Source: an uncultured Clostridia bacterium
GTDB lineage: Bacteria; Bacillota; Clostridia; Oscillospirales; Ruminococcaceae
Direction of reading: 5' to 3'
DNA length: 64,000 bases
Assembly: GCA_948473085.1 (NCBI GenBank)
Contig: CAOKWH010000005.1
Location: 33,130 to 97,129, forward strand
The stretch's first letter is position 1. Every line of letters begins with the position of its first letter. The notes under the pieces were generated by a model. That model saw nothing but the letters and a program-made list of their open reading frames with translations. It was not told where the DNA came from and did no database searches. The translations under genes and the position numbers were made by a program. This document shows positions 16,571-25,364 of the stretch, in pieces.

Positions 16571-16604
16571 GGCGGCGCAGTTTTCTCTGCGCCGCCGCTT
16601 TTTA
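16571..16604. terminator. Strong terminator before the convergent operon end
   Basis: GGCGGCGCAG and CTGCGCCGCC form a perfect stem; a T run follows on the plus strand. It lies just beyond the stop of the minus-strand operon ending at 16624, so it may serve both strands. Confidence 0.8.
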
Positions 16605-16623
16605 TTGCCCTGCCGGGAAAAAA

Positions 16624-17577
16624 CTACCTATTTGCAGTCCCCCAAACCTGGCTTCGTGTAATGGCCAGAACCTCCTCGGTGGGGACGCCGGCAATCTTCT
16701 CGCCGAAAACCTCCTGCAGCCGGCCGCTGGACATCATCTCAGCCAGCCGGGATTTAGCCGCGGCAGCGGCCGCCTGGTTGCTGGCCTGGGCTTTCTTTTC
16801 TATCTGCTGCTGCACCACCCAGCGCATAAAGTCCGCCCGCTTGGCCATGCGCAGGCGATAAGCCCGCACCATCTCGTCATCGCCGCTGGTGGTGATGCTG
16901 CCGCCGCTGCTGGAAGCACAGGCATTGCAGATGTTCCCATCCTCCCCGATAGCCACCGCCTGGGACATGCCCAGCGTGCTGCCGGCCCGAATGGCCTCGT
17001 TGCGGGCCACATCAAAGGCAAACCAGGTATCAATCTTTGCCATAATCTCCTGGGCATAGTCCGGGTCCTGCTCCATGCGCTCCTGCACCTTGGGATGGAT
17101 AACCACCGCCTTGCTCCCAGGCGGAACATTGCCCAGGGCGTGGATCTCCTTGGGGGCGATAAATTTTCCATCCACCGAGCCATAGAAGGGGTTGGCCCCG
17201 GTGGGTTTCCAGTTCTCCAGTGTCTTTTGGGCCTCGTCCCCATCCTGGTACAGCAGGTGGTGGGGATAGTCGTTCCTTGTCCGCCAGTAGCCGCTGCTGG
17301 CGTCAAACACATGGTAATGCAGGCCGGGGTATTTGTTTTTCAGCATCGTTTCCAGCGAGGATCCCTCCGCCGCTTCTGTCCCCTGGGCTGCGCGCAGTTC
17401 CAGCATCTGGCTGGCTGGCAGGGCTGCTGTTAGGCCGCCGGTACATGTGCCAGCCCCATTTCCACCGGCCCGCGCCACAGCGTCCAGGAAACCGCCGGCC
17501 TGGGGAGCCGCCTGTCTTGCTTGGTTCCTTCCTGCCGGCACGGATGCCCGGTAGCTCGGCCAAATAATATTGTTCAC
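16624..17577 (-). CDS. Uncharacterised protein in the LytTR/GHKL operon (paralogue 2)
   Basis: The 317-residue protein has no signal peptide or membrane span. It contains GLHYHVFDASSGYWRTR, NPFYGSVDGKFIAP, NVPPGSKAVVIHPKVQERM, then DPDYAQEIMAKIDTWF, and ends in an Ala/Gln-rich helical region. GTG 17577 has GGGGGAAGGA upstream and lies 13 bases after the stop of the preceding gene. With that gene it shares an MNN/VNN start and an M-x-x-D-P-x-Y helix that ends in Phe, so the two look distantly related. I recognise it as a conserved clostridial hypothetical but not its role. It is the last gene of a four-gene two-component operon. Confidence 0.75.
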   Translation of the reverse strand: MNNIIWPSYRASVPAGRNQARQAAPQAGGFLDAVARAGGNGAGTCTGGLTAALPASQMLELRAAQGTEAAEGSSLETMLKNKYPGLHYHVFDASSGYWRTRNDYPHHLLYQDGDEAQKTLENWKPTGANPFYGSVDGKFIAPKEIHALGNVPPGSKAVVIHPKVQERMEQDPDYAQEIMAKIDTWFAFDVARNEAIRAGSTLGMSQAVAIGEDGNICNACASSSGGSITTSGDDEMVRAYRLRMAKRADFMRWVVQQQIEKKAQASNQAAAAAAKSRLAEMMSSGRLQEVFGEKIAGVPTEEVLAITRSQVWGTANR

Positions 17578-17590
17578 AATCCTTCCCCCT

Positions 17591-18226
17591 TTACAGCAGA
17601 TCCAACAGGAGCTGGGCGGCACTGATGGAACCGCCGCTGAGCCGCAGCTTCATCAGCAGCCGCTGGCGGTCGGCCTCCTGCTGCTGCAGTTCCATCCTCT
17701 TTTTGTGGTTTTCCACCCGCTGCTCCCAGAAACTGTCCTTGGCCTTCTCCTTATATATTGCCGCGCCCTGGCCGCCCCTATAACCGGGAAACCAGCTCTC
17801 CCCGCGATAGTCCTCCTTGGTGGCCCCAAACCGATGGATTACATACCCGCCGCCGCAGACCGGCGTCCAAGGGTTTTGGAACACAAAGTTCTTTTTCAGG
17901 GTATCCAGCACCCAGGCCTCATACTCCGGGTCGTTCTTCATGGCCTCAAACCCCTCGTCGCTAATCTGCACCGAGATGTTCTCCATCCGGCTGGAGGCGG
18001 ACATGGGCAGCCGGGAAATCTTCTCCATCACCTGCTGCTTGTAGCTTTCCAGGCTCTCCTCCCCTTTGGCCGGAACCGCTTTCGGGGGCTGTGCCTGTTC
18101 TGTCCGGATCCGCTCTGCCACATTCAAAAATTCGCTGTTCCGCGCGGCCGGTACCGGGATGTTGGCCATGCCGGGCATTCCGCCTGTCCAGCCCGCTAAA
18201 AAGGCCGAACTGATACTATTGTTCAT
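17591..18226 (-). CDS. Uncharacterised protein in the LytTR/GHKL operon (paralogue 1)
   Basis: The 211-residue protein begins MNNSISSAFLAGW, has a Pro/Ala linker, then ISVQISDEGFEAMKNDPEYEAWVLDTL, a Gly-rich aromatic stretch (CGGGYVIHRFG, WFPGYRGGQG) and a charged coiled-coil-like C-terminus. There is no classical signal peptide; the flexible Ser/Asn start resembles proteins that leave by non-Sec routes, but that is speculation. Its ATG overlaps the kinase stop by four bases, so it is translationally coupled to the signalling pair. It is probably an output or input of that system. Confidence 0.75.
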   Translation of the reverse strand: MNNSISSAFLAGWTGGMPGMANIPVPAARNSEFLNVAERIRTEQAQPPKAVPAKGEESLESYKQQVMEKISRLPMSASSRMENISVQISDEGFEAMKNDPEYEAWVLDTLKKNFVFQNPWTPVCGGGYVIHRFGATKEDYRGESWFPGYRGGQGAAIYKEKAKDSFWEQRVENHKKRMELQQQEADRQRLLMKLRLSGGSISAAQLLLDLL

Positions 18227-19599
18227 AAACTGCTCCTTTCCTGCAATAAAACGGTTGCAAAAAATGTTTGCCCTTCTGTTTTCAGTTCCAACTCGCCCAT
18301 ATACTTTTCCGCCGATCGGCGCACATTGGCAAGGCCGATGCCATGGGCCAAGGGGTCGGCCTTGGTGCTGGCCGGCAGGCCATCCTGCCCAAAGTCCACC
18401 TGGCCGGCAAAGGTGTTTGTCACCTCAATGAGAAAAAAGCGGCCCTTCTGTCTCCCGGACACGGTGATGGCCCGCTGGCCCTCGGGCACCTTCCCGCAGG
18501 CTTCGGCTGCATTTTGCAGCAGGTTTTGCAGGATAATGCCCACATCAAAGGAATCATACCCGCCGGAGGCCGGATAGGAAAACGCCGCCTGGAACCCGAT
18601 ACCCTGCTTTTGGCTTTGCCGGCAAAAATCCCCTATAATAACATCGGTGACCGGGTTGCCGGTTTGCACAGCTGGTTCGGTGCCCCTTAGCTGGCAGTCC
18701 ATCTGGCGGATATACTCCTTCAGGCTGGCATATTCCCCCTTATGCGCCAACCCTTGAATGTTGGTCAGGTGCCCCCGCATCTCATGCCTCAGGCTGCGTA
18801 TCTGGGAATAAAACTGCTCCGCCTCCTGGATGCGCCCCTGGATGGCCTGCAGCTGCCGGCGCTCTGCAAACCAAATGGCCTGCTCCTCCTGCAGGGCGGC
18901 CATTCCCTGCTGAAACACAATGCTCAAACAGGCCCCCGCATAGAACAGCAGGGCCAGCAGCGGTACCACGGCCAAAAACGCCGGGTGTCGCTCGTAAAGC
19001 TGAAGCAAAACACCGTCCCGGACCTCAAACAGCAGCCGGGAAATGACCTGCCCAAACAGGATCCCCGCAGTGGGCACCAGGCTGAGGTAACAAAGCTCCC
19101 GCCACTGCAGCGGCATCCGCCGCCGGGCCAGCTGCTGCCGGAGAAAAGCCAGCATGGCAGCAAACAGAAGGAAATGGGTGAGCAGAAACAGCACAATGAA
19201 ACCGGCAGCCCGCAGAAAGATGGCCTCCAACGGCCCATCGCAGGCGGGCAGCAGCCGTTCCAGTATAAAATAGAGGCTTTCCGCCATCAAGCCGCTGGAA
19301 ATTCGGGCATTCCAGTACAGCAGCACCAAAAGGAAGATTTGGGCCTTTTTCAGGCCAATCCACGGCGATAGCGCCAGCAGCAATGCCAGCAAAACCGGCC
19401 CCAAAAGCCCCTGCGGCAGCGCTGTCCGGTGGCAGGCCAGCTCCAGCAGCAGATAGGCGGCAAAGAGCAGCAGCTGTTTCCCTCTCCCCTCCCGACCTGG
19501 CAGAAACGGGCGGAAAAAGGCGGCGAACAAGCCGGCATAGACCCATTCGATTCCCACTGTAAAAAAGGTGCTGAACCGGTAAAATTCCGCCTCACCCAT
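18223..19599 (-). CDS. Sensor histidine kinase, GHKL/AgrC type
   Basis: The 458-residue kinase has six or so N-terminal spans (to about residue 230), a short coiled coil, the phospho-acceptor segment IRSLRHEMRGHLTNIQ with His272, and a GHKL ATPase domain with N box NLLQNAAEAC and G box HGIGLANVRRSAEKY. This is the layout of AgrC/ComD-type peptide-sensing kinases, although the ligand is unknown and no peptide gene is apparent in the operon. It overlaps the regulator gene by eight bases and the next gene by four. Confidence 0.92.
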   Translation of the reverse strand: MGEAEFYRFSTFFTVGIEWVYAGLFAAFFRPFLPGREGRGKQLLLFAAYLLLELACHRTALPQGLLGPVLLALLLALSPWIGLKKAQIFLLVLLYWNARISSGLMAESLYFILERLLPACDGPLEAIFLRAAGFIVLFLLTHFLLFAAMLAFLRQQLARRRMPLQWRELCYLSLVPTAGILFGQVISRLLFEVRDGVLLQLYERHPAFLAVVPLLALLFYAGACLSIVFQQGMAALQEEQAIWFAERRQLQAIQGRIQEAEQFYSQIRSLRHEMRGHLTNIQGLAHKGEYASLKEYIRQMDCQLRGTEPAVQTGNPVTDVIIGDFCRQSQKQGIGFQAAFSYPASGGYDSFDVGIILQNLLQNAAEACGKVPEGQRAITVSGRQKGRFFLIEVTNTFAGQVDFGQDGLPASTKADPLAHGIGLANVRRSAEKYMGELELKTEGQTFFATVLLQERSSL

Positions 19600-20326
19600 C
19601 GGCCATCCCCCCTTTTAAAAAGCGCAGGTAGGCCTTTACAAAACCCTGGTATTTGTATTTGGAAAGCGGGAGCATCTCCCCGTTGGCCAGCAGCACCTCG
19701 GTTTTGCTGTATCCCCTGACATGGGAAAGATTGGCCAGATACCCCTTGTGGATGCGAAAAAACCGGTCCTGCAATTCCAGTTCCAGGTCGCGTATCCTGG
19801 CATAGCAGGCAAACTCCCCCTCGGCCGTATGCAGCACCACCTGGTGGTTGCTGCTTTCCATATAATAAAGGCTGTCCAGCGGCACTGTCCGGCTGACAGC
19901 CCCCTGCCGGACAGTGAGCACCCGGGCCTTTGGCTGGGTTTCCCGCAGCGCATACACCTGCCGCACCGCCTGGGCAAACACCCGGGCAAATTTTTCTTCC
20001 TCCACCGGTTTGAGCAGATATTGGAAAGCGCCTACATCAAAGGCATCAAACACATACCGGTCATAGCCGGTTACAAAAATGAGCACCGGCTGCGTTCCAG
20101 CAGCCCGCCCCCGAATCTGCCTTGCCAGCGCCATCCCATCGGGCCGGCCGCCGGAGGGGTCCAGCTCAATGTCCAAAAAGAGCAGGTCTATCCCCTGGCT
20201 GTCGGCCAGGCAGCCGCTGGCCGAGGCGTACTCCACAATCTCGCAGGGAAAGGGCTGCCGCGCAATCAGCGCCGCAAGGTAAGCACGGGTTTCTGCCTCA
20301 TCTTCGCAAATAGCTGTTCGTATCAT
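19592..20326 (-). CDS. LytTR-family response regulator
   Basis: The 244-residue regulator has a receiver domain (acidic pair in AICEDEAE, phospho-acceptor Asp52 in LLFLDIEL, late Lys in YLLKPV) and a C-terminal LytTR DNA-binding domain (GAVSRTVPLDSLYYMESSNHQ, FRIHKGYLANLSHV). I prefer ATG 20326, with GAGGGG seven bases upstream, to ATG 20332. It heads the operon and should be phosphorylated by the overlapping kinase gene product. LytTR proteins bind paired direct repeats; none were identified with confidence upstream. Confidence 0.93.
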   Translation of the reverse strand: MIRTAICEDEAETRAYLAALIARQPFPCEIVEYASASGCLADSQGIDLLFLDIELDPSGGRPDGMALARQIRGRAAGTQPVLIFVTGYDRYVFDAFDVGAFQYLLKPVEEEKFARVFAQAVRQVYALRETQPKARVLTVRQGAVSRTVPLDSLYYMESSNHQVVLHTAEGEFACYARIRDLELELQDRFFRIHKGYLANLSHVRGYSKTEVLLANGEMLPLSKYKYQGFVKAYLRFLKGGMADG

Positions 20327-20439
20327 TTCCATACCCCTCTACTGTGTTTATTCGTTCCAACTGCCCTGGAGCAAAGCCCACCGGCGCAAGTAGCCGTTTT
20401 TACTGCGCAACCGGACACAAGCCCCCTTAAAGAAGCCAA

Positions 20440-20473
20440 CGCCTGCTGAAAAGCGTTTGCTCTTCAGCAGGCG
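20440..20473 (-). terminator. Hairpin after the flavoredoxin gene
   Basis: CGCCTGCTGAA and TTCAGCAGGCG are perfect arms, but the T run on the minus strand is poor (TTGGCTTCTTT). Confidence 0.6.
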
Positions 20474-20478
20474 TCACT

Positions 20479-21045
20479 TTATGCTTTCAGCTTCAAACCA
20501 TCTTTGAACGCTTCCCCTACACGCTCCGTTACCCTGTAATATCCATGGGTATATGGGTCAAAGGCAATGGCGTTTACCAGCGATATATCAACCTTACCAT
20601 CTACCATAACCCTTTCATCCGCGGTGGCATAAACAACCTTTCCAATCACCCCGCAGCCATATTCATTATCCTGATATTCAATAAATTCACATTCCAGGCA
20701 CAGTGGAAACTCGTTTATAACAGGGGCATCCACCATTTCGGCCTTGCTGGCAGTAAGCCCGCTGCGTGCAAATTTGTCGGCAGCCTTATTGCCAGATTCC
20801 ACACCGAAATAGTCCGCCTCCGCTACATGGGCGGCATCGGCTATACTGACAGTAAAAGCGCCCCGTGCTTTGATATTCTGCACAGTTTTATGGCTTTCGG
20901 TTAAATTGAGCGCCACGGTTCCCCGCTCCTGCATGGTGCCCCAGGCGGCGTTCATCACATTGACACTGCCATCTTCATTATAGGTGGCAACCATCAGGAC
21001 AGGCATTGGGAAAATGCCCTCTGTGATGTTCAGCTTTGTTCTCAT
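20479..21045 (-). CDS. Flavin reductase / flavoredoxin family protein
   Basis: The 188-residue protein belongs to the FMN-binding split-barrel flavin reductase family (MPVLMVATYNEDGSVNVMNAAWGT, then ALNLTESHKTVQNI, later GKVDISLVNAIAFDPYTHGYYRV). Such proteins bind FMN and pass electrons to small acceptors in anaerobes. I choose ATG 21045 because GCGAGG lies eight bases upstream, rather than ATG 21051. It is divergent from an HxlR gene, a standard arrangement in which the regulator controls the reductase. Confidence 0.88.
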   Translation of the reverse strand: MRTKLNITEGIFPMPVLMVATYNEDGSVNVMNAAWGTMQERGTVALNLTESHKTVQNIKARGAFTVSIADAAHVAEADYFGVESGNKAADKFARSGLTASKAEMVDAPVINEFPLCLECEFIEYQDNEYGCGVIGKVVYATADERVMVDGKVDISLVNAIAFDPYTHGYYRVTERVGEAFKDGLKLKA

Positions 21046-21099
21046 CGTCATTACCTCGCTTTATCAATGGAATTGACAGGATTAGCAATCCTGTGTATT

Positions 21100-21127
21100 A
21101 TTATAGCGTTGGCTATAAATAATTCAA
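21100..21127 (-). promoter_or_regulatory. Promoter of the flavoredoxin gene
   Basis: TTGAAT (21127-21122), 16 bases, TATAAT (21105-21100). Confidence 0.75.
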
Positions 21128-21130
21128 GTA

Positions 21131-21165
21131 CTGTCTTTTTTGACAGATACTATCTGAAAGGATAG
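21131..21165. promoter_or_regulatory. Twin dyads, candidate HxlR operators
   Basis: CTGTC-N6-GACAG (21131-21146) and CTATC-N6-GATAG (21150-21165) have the same geometry with centres 19 bases apart. They lie between the divergent genes and next to the HxlR start codon. Confidence 0.6.
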
Positions 21166-21171
21166 TTAATT

Positions 21172-21507
21172 ATGATAAAGGATTATATTAAAAGCGCAAA
21201 TTTTGAGGATACAGGCTTCAGCTATACGGTGTCGCTCATATCCGGCAAGCACAAGATGGTTATACTCTACTGCCTGATGGAATTTAAGGTTGTGCGGTTT
21301 AACGAGCTGAAACGGTATTTAAAACACATATCCGACAAAACCCTCAGCACAAAACTGAAGGAGCTGGAGGCAGACCAGCTGATTATAAGAACAGAGTATC
21401 CGCAAATTCCGCTAAGGGTGGAATACAGTTTGAGCGAGCGGGGAAAATCCCTGATGGATGTTTTGGATCAGCTGTGCATCTGGGGCGAAAAAAACAAATT
21501 GCTTTGA
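21172..21507 (+). CDS. HxlR-family transcriptional regulator
   Basis: The 111-residue winged-helix regulator has the HxlR core: SLISGKHKMVILYCLM, RFNELKRYLKHISDKTLSTKLKELE and PLRVEYSLSERGKSL. AAAGGATAG precedes the ATG. The usual N-terminal redox Cys is not seen in the first helix; the Cys residues present are in the YCLME helix and near the C-terminus. Its likely target is the divergent flavoredoxin gene through the twin dyads. Confidence 0.9.
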   Translation: MIKDYIKSANFEDTGFSYTVSLISGKHKMVILYCLMEFKVVRFNELKRYLKHISDKTLSTKLKELEADQLIIRTEYPQIPLRVEYSLSERGKSLMDVLDQLCIWGEKNKLL

Positions 21508-21551
21508 GGATAGCTGGTGCACCCTGCACAATATCCTGAAAAACAGTAGAG

Positions 21552-21590
21552 AAAACGACAGGCAAACCGTAATGGCCCGCCTGTCGTTTT
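21552..21590. terminator. Bidirectional terminator
   Basis: AAAACGACAGGC and GCCTGTCGTTTT arms between the convergent HxlR and pyc genes. Confidence 0.85.
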
Positions 21591-21639
21591 GCTGCTTTGC
21601 AGGTTTCTGCCCGCAGCGCCTTTGTAGGGGAACCCCCCG

Positions 21640-24600
21640 CTATATCTTCAGCTTTACCAGCAGCTGCCCTGCCTGGACAATATCGCCCGGTTCGGCATAC
21701 ACGGCCGCAACTATGCCGTCTATGGGGGAGGAAATGCCGGTTTCCATCTTCATGGCCTCCACAATGGCCACCACCTGGCCCTTCTGCACCCGGTCGCCGG
21801 GGTGCACAGCCATGCGGGATACCGCCCCCATGATGGTGGCGCCAATTTCCGATTTGTCCTCGGCCGAGGCCAGACGGATCTGCTCCCGCTCCACCTGGGC
21901 ATTGGGATCCCGGAGCAGGATGTTCCGGCGGCTGCCGTTGAGTTCAAACTGCAGTTCCACCGTGCCATCGTCGTTCCTCTCGCCAGGGCCGATGTACTTA
22001 ATCATCAGCGTCTTGCCCTCCTCGATGGAAAGCTCGGTGCTCTCGCCCCGCTGCATCCCATAGAAGAACACATCCGACGGCATCTGGCTGATGTCGCCAT
22101 AGGTTTCATACCCGGCCAGAAATTCCTCCACTACCTGGGGATACAGGCAGTAGGAGATGGCCTGGCGCAGGCCGGAGGCGGGGTTAATTTTCTTCAGCCT
22201 GGCCTGGATAGCCTCAAAGTCGGCCGGAGGCAGCAGCTTGCTGGGCAGGGTATCCAGGGGCTGCTCCCCTTTGAGCACCACCTGGGCAAGGTCCGCCGGC
22301 AGCGGGAAGGTACTGCGGCCCATCATCCCCTTAAAATAATCCACCACCGACCGGGGGAAGGTCAGTTCCCGGCCCCGCTCCAGGATGTTCTCCCGGTTCA
22401 GCCGGTTCTGCACCATAAAGATAGCAAAGTCCCCCACCATTTTGGAGGAGGGCGTCACCTTAATCACGCCGCCCAGCATGTCATTGGCTTCGCTGTACTT
22501 CTCCTTGACCAAATCGAACTGGTGCCCCAGCCCCAGAGATTCCACCTGGGGTTTGAGGTTGGTGTACTGCCCGCCAGGAATTTCGTACCGGTAAATCTCG
22601 GTTTCCGGCACCTTGATATCCCCTTCAAAGCCGGAGTAGTACCTGCGGGTGTCCGCCCAGTAGTTGCTCAGCTTCTGCAGCTCCCGGGTTTGGAAGCCGG
22701 TATCCCGGGGGGAGCCTTCCAGCGCCGCCACCAGGCTGTTCATCGAGGGCTGGCTGGTCAGGGAGCCCATGCTGCTAATGGCAGTATCCACAATATCCGC
22801 CCCGGCCTCGGCTGCCAGCAGCAGGGCGGCAATCTGGTTGCCGCTGGTGTCGTGGGTGTGCAGGTGGATGGGCAGGCTGGTTACCTGCCGCAGTTCCTCT
22901 ATTAGCTTTTTAGCCGCCATCGGCCGGAGCAGGCCGGCCATATCCTTAATACACAGGATATCCGCCCCCATAGCCTCCAGCTGCTTAGCCAGGTTGAGAT
23001 AGTATTGCAGCGAAAACTTCTCATATTTGGGGGCCAGCAGGTTATCGGTGTAGCAGAGGGCTGCCTCTGCCACCTTGCCCTCGCCCTTTACTGTTTCAAT
23101 GGCCAGCGCCATCGACTCCGGGTTATTAAAGGAATCAAAAATACGGAAGATGTCGATGCCGCTTCGGGCGGCCTCCTGGATAAACGCCCGCAGCACATTG
23201 TCCGGATAGGCGTGATACCCCACGCCGTTGATACCCCGGAGCAACATCTGGAACGGGATGTTGGGAATCTTCTCCCGGAGCAGGTCCAGCCGCTCCCAGG
23301 GGGATTCGTGCAGGAACCGGTAAGCAGTGTCAAAGGTGGCGCCCCCCCACACCTCCAGCGAAAAGGCGTCCTGCAGGATGTGGGCGGTGGGCTCGGCAAT
23401 GGCGGCCAAGTCCCGGGTGCGCACCCGGGTAGCCAGCAGCGACTGCTGGGCGTCCCGGAAGGTGGTATCGGTAATCAGCAGCTTTTCCTGCCCCTTTACC
23501 CAATCGGTCAGCGCCCGGGGGCCGCCCTCTGTCAGCAGCTGGCGCAGGTTGGGGGCGGTAACCGGGGGCAGGCCGGCAGCATCCGGAATCCGTGGGGTGT
23601 CAAACTGCGGTTTTTCATACCCCTCCTCCTGCCGCAGGATGGTGCCGCCAATATAGCGCAGCACCTTGGTGGCCCGGTCTTTGCTCTCCCTGACATCAAA
23701 CAGGGCGGGGGTTTCCTCTATAAACTTGGTGTGGCAGGCCCCGGCCAAAAAGGTGGGATGGGAGAGGATGTTGTTTAAAAAGGACATGTTGGTTTTCACG
23801 CCCCGGATGCGAATTTCCCCCATGCCCCGCTTGGCCTTGCGCACCGCCCCTTCAAAGGTACGGTCAAAGGCGGTAATTTTTACCAGCAGCGAGTCGTAGT
23901 AGGGGGTAATTTCCGCCCCGGTAAAGGCGTTGCCGGCGTCCAGCCGGATGCCAAAGCCGCCGCCGGAGCGGTAGGTGGTCAGCCGCCCGGTATCCGGGGC
24001 AAAGTTGTTGGTGGGGTCCTCGGTGGTAACCCGGCACTGGATGGCATAGCCGCTCAGCTTCACTGCCTCCTGGCTGTCGATGCCTATATAGGGGTGGGAA
24101 AGGGGCAAGCCCTGGGCAATATCAATCTGCGCCCGGACAATGTCAATCCCGGTAACCATCTCGGTAACGGTGTGCTCCACCTGTATCCGGGGGTTCATCT
24201 CAATAAAGTAGTGGCCGCCATGCTTGTCCACCAAAAATTCCACCGTGCCGGCGTTGACATAGCCCACCTCTTTGGCAATTTTCACCGCATCGTCATAGAG
24301 CTGCTGCCGCTTTTCCGGGGGCAGGGCAAAGGCGGGGGTAAATTCCACCACCTTCTGGTAGCGGCGCTGCACCGAGCAATCCCGCTCGAACAGGTGCACC
24401 ACATTGCCGTACTGGTCGGCCAGAATCTGCACTTCGATATGTTTGGGGTCTTCCAGGTATTTTTCGATGAAAATATCCCCGTTGCCAAACGACTTTTTGG
24501 CCTCGTTCTTCACCAGCTCAAAGGCGGCGGTAATCTCATCGGCGCTGTTTACCCGGCGCATGCCCCGGCCGCCGCCGCCGGCAGCAGCCTTGAGAATAAC

Positions 24601-25074
24601 GGGATAGCCCGCCTCCTCAGCAAAGCGCACCGCCTCGTTTACATCGCCCACCGGGCGGTCGGTGCCAGGGATCACCGGCACCCCGCAGCGCCGGGCCACT
24701 GCCTTGGCATGTAGCTTATCCCCCATCTGCCCCAAAATGTGGCTGGGCGGGCCGATGAACAGGATGCCTGCCTCCTCACAGGCCCGGGCAAAGTCGGCGT
24801 TCTCGGAAAGAAAGCCATATCCGGGGTGGATGGCGTCCACCTGTTTGCGCTTGGCCAGTGCAATAATTTCCTCTATATTTAAATAGGCGCCCAGCGGGCT
24901 GCGGTTCTCCCCTACCTGGTAGGCCTCGTCCGCCTTGGTGCGGAACAGCGAGAGCTTATCCTCCTTGGAATAGATGGCCACGGTGCGCACCCCGGCATCA
25001 AAACAGGCCCGGAAAATGCGGATGGCAATTTCACCCCGGTTGGCCACCAGCACCTTGCGTATCTTCTTTTCCAT
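21640..25074 (-). CDS. pyc: Pyruvate carboxylase
   Basis: The 1144-residue biotin enzyme makes oxaloacetate from pyruvate, bicarbonate and ATP. The order is biotin carboxylase (VLVANRGEIA at the start, the Gly-rich ATP loop KAAAGGGGRGMR, EMNPRIQVEHTVTE), carboxyltransferase (TTFRDAQQSLLATR, THDTSGNQ), the PYC/OADA domain, and the C-terminal biotinyl domain with EAMKMETG, where Lys1109 carries biotin. Length fits the single-chain bacterial form. I start at ATG 25074, which has GGAGG seven bases upstream. With PPDK at the other end of the window it belongs to the PEP-pyruvate-oxaloacetate node. Confidence 0.97.
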   Translation of the reverse strand: MEKKIRKVLVANRGEIAIRIFRACFDAGVRTVAIYSKEDKLSLFRTKADEAYQVGENRSPLGAYLNIEEIIALAKRKQVDAIHPGYGFLSENADFARACEEAGILFIGPPSHILGQMGDKLHAKAVARRCGVPVIPGTDRPVGDVNEAVRFAEEAGYPVILKAAAGGGGRGMRRVNSADEITAAFELVKNEAKKSFGNGDIFIEKYLEDPKHIEVQILADQYGNVVHLFERDCSVQRRYQKVVEFTPAFALPPEKRQQLYDDAVKIAKEVGYVNAGTVEFLVDKHGGHYFIEMNPRIQVEHTVTEMVTGIDIVRAQIDIAQGLPLSHPYIGIDSQEAVKLSGYAIQCRVTTEDPTNNFAPDTGRLTTYRSGGGFGIRLDAGNAFTGAEITPYYDSLLVKITAFDRTFEGAVRKAKRGMGEIRIRGVKTNMSFLNNILSHPTFLAGACHTKFIEETPALFDVRESKDRATKVLRYIGGTILRQEEGYEKPQFDTPRIPDAAGLPPVTAPNLRQLLTEGGPRALTDWVKGQEKLLITDTTFRDAQQSLLATRVRTRDLAAIAEPTAHILQDAFSLEVWGGATFDTAYRFLHESPWERLDLLREKIPNIPFQMLLRGINGVGYHAYPDNVLRAFIQEAARSGIDIFRIFDSFNNPESMALAIETVKGEGKVAEAALCYTDNLLAPKYEKFSLQYYLNLAKQLEAMGADILCIKDMAGLLRPMAAKKLIEELRQVTSLPIHLHTHDTSGNQIAALLLAAEAGADIVDTAISSMGSLTSQPSMNSLVAALEGSPRDTGFQTRELQKLSNYWADTRRYYSGFEGDIKVPETEIYRYEIPGGQYTNLKPQVESLGLGHQFDLVKEKYSEANDMLGGVIKVTPSSKMVGDFAIFMVQNRLNRENILERGRELTFPRSVVDYFKGMMGRSTFPLPADLAQVVLKGEQPLDTLPSKLLPPADFEAIQARLKKINPASGLRQAISYCLYPQVVEEFLAGYETYGDISQMPSDVFFYGMQRGESTELSIEEGKTLMIKYIGPGERNDDGTVELQFELNGSRRNILLRDPNAQVEREQIRLASAEDKSEIGATIMGAVSRMAVHPGDRVQKGQVVAIVEAMKMETGISSPIDGIVAAVYAEPGDIVQAGQLLVKLKI

Positions 25075-25310
25075 GTACATTCCTCCATACAAAAAAAATT
25101 CCCCTGTCCGGAATGGTTAAACAGGTCTTGGCGTATCAAAAGTATGATACCACAAACTGCAATATAAATAAAGAGGATTTGCAGAATATTTTGCTTTTTA
25201 CCAGAAAAAACCGCCATATCCCCGCTATTTTGAAAGAAAACAGAAAAGAATATTGCAAACTGCCCTTTGCCGCCCTACCCAAAACAGACGCCTGCCCAAA
25301 TTTAGGCGCA

Positions 25311-25351
25311 AAAACTCCCCGCCTGCTGTCTGCTACAGGCGGGGAGTTTGG
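25311..25351 (-). terminator. Terminator of the OsmC operon
   Basis: Twelve-pair stem CTCCCCGCCTG/CAGGCGGGGAG with T run on the minus strand (GTTTTTGC). Confidence 0.85.
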
Positions 25352-25364
25352 TTTGCTCTCTATT

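Larger units (their letters stand above)
16296..16623. other. Intergenic region with inverted repeat and two terminators
   Basis: The stretch holds the right inverted-repeat copy, about 130 bases with no visible gene (composition rises back to normal after ~16440), and two hairpins listed separately. Confidence 0.6.
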
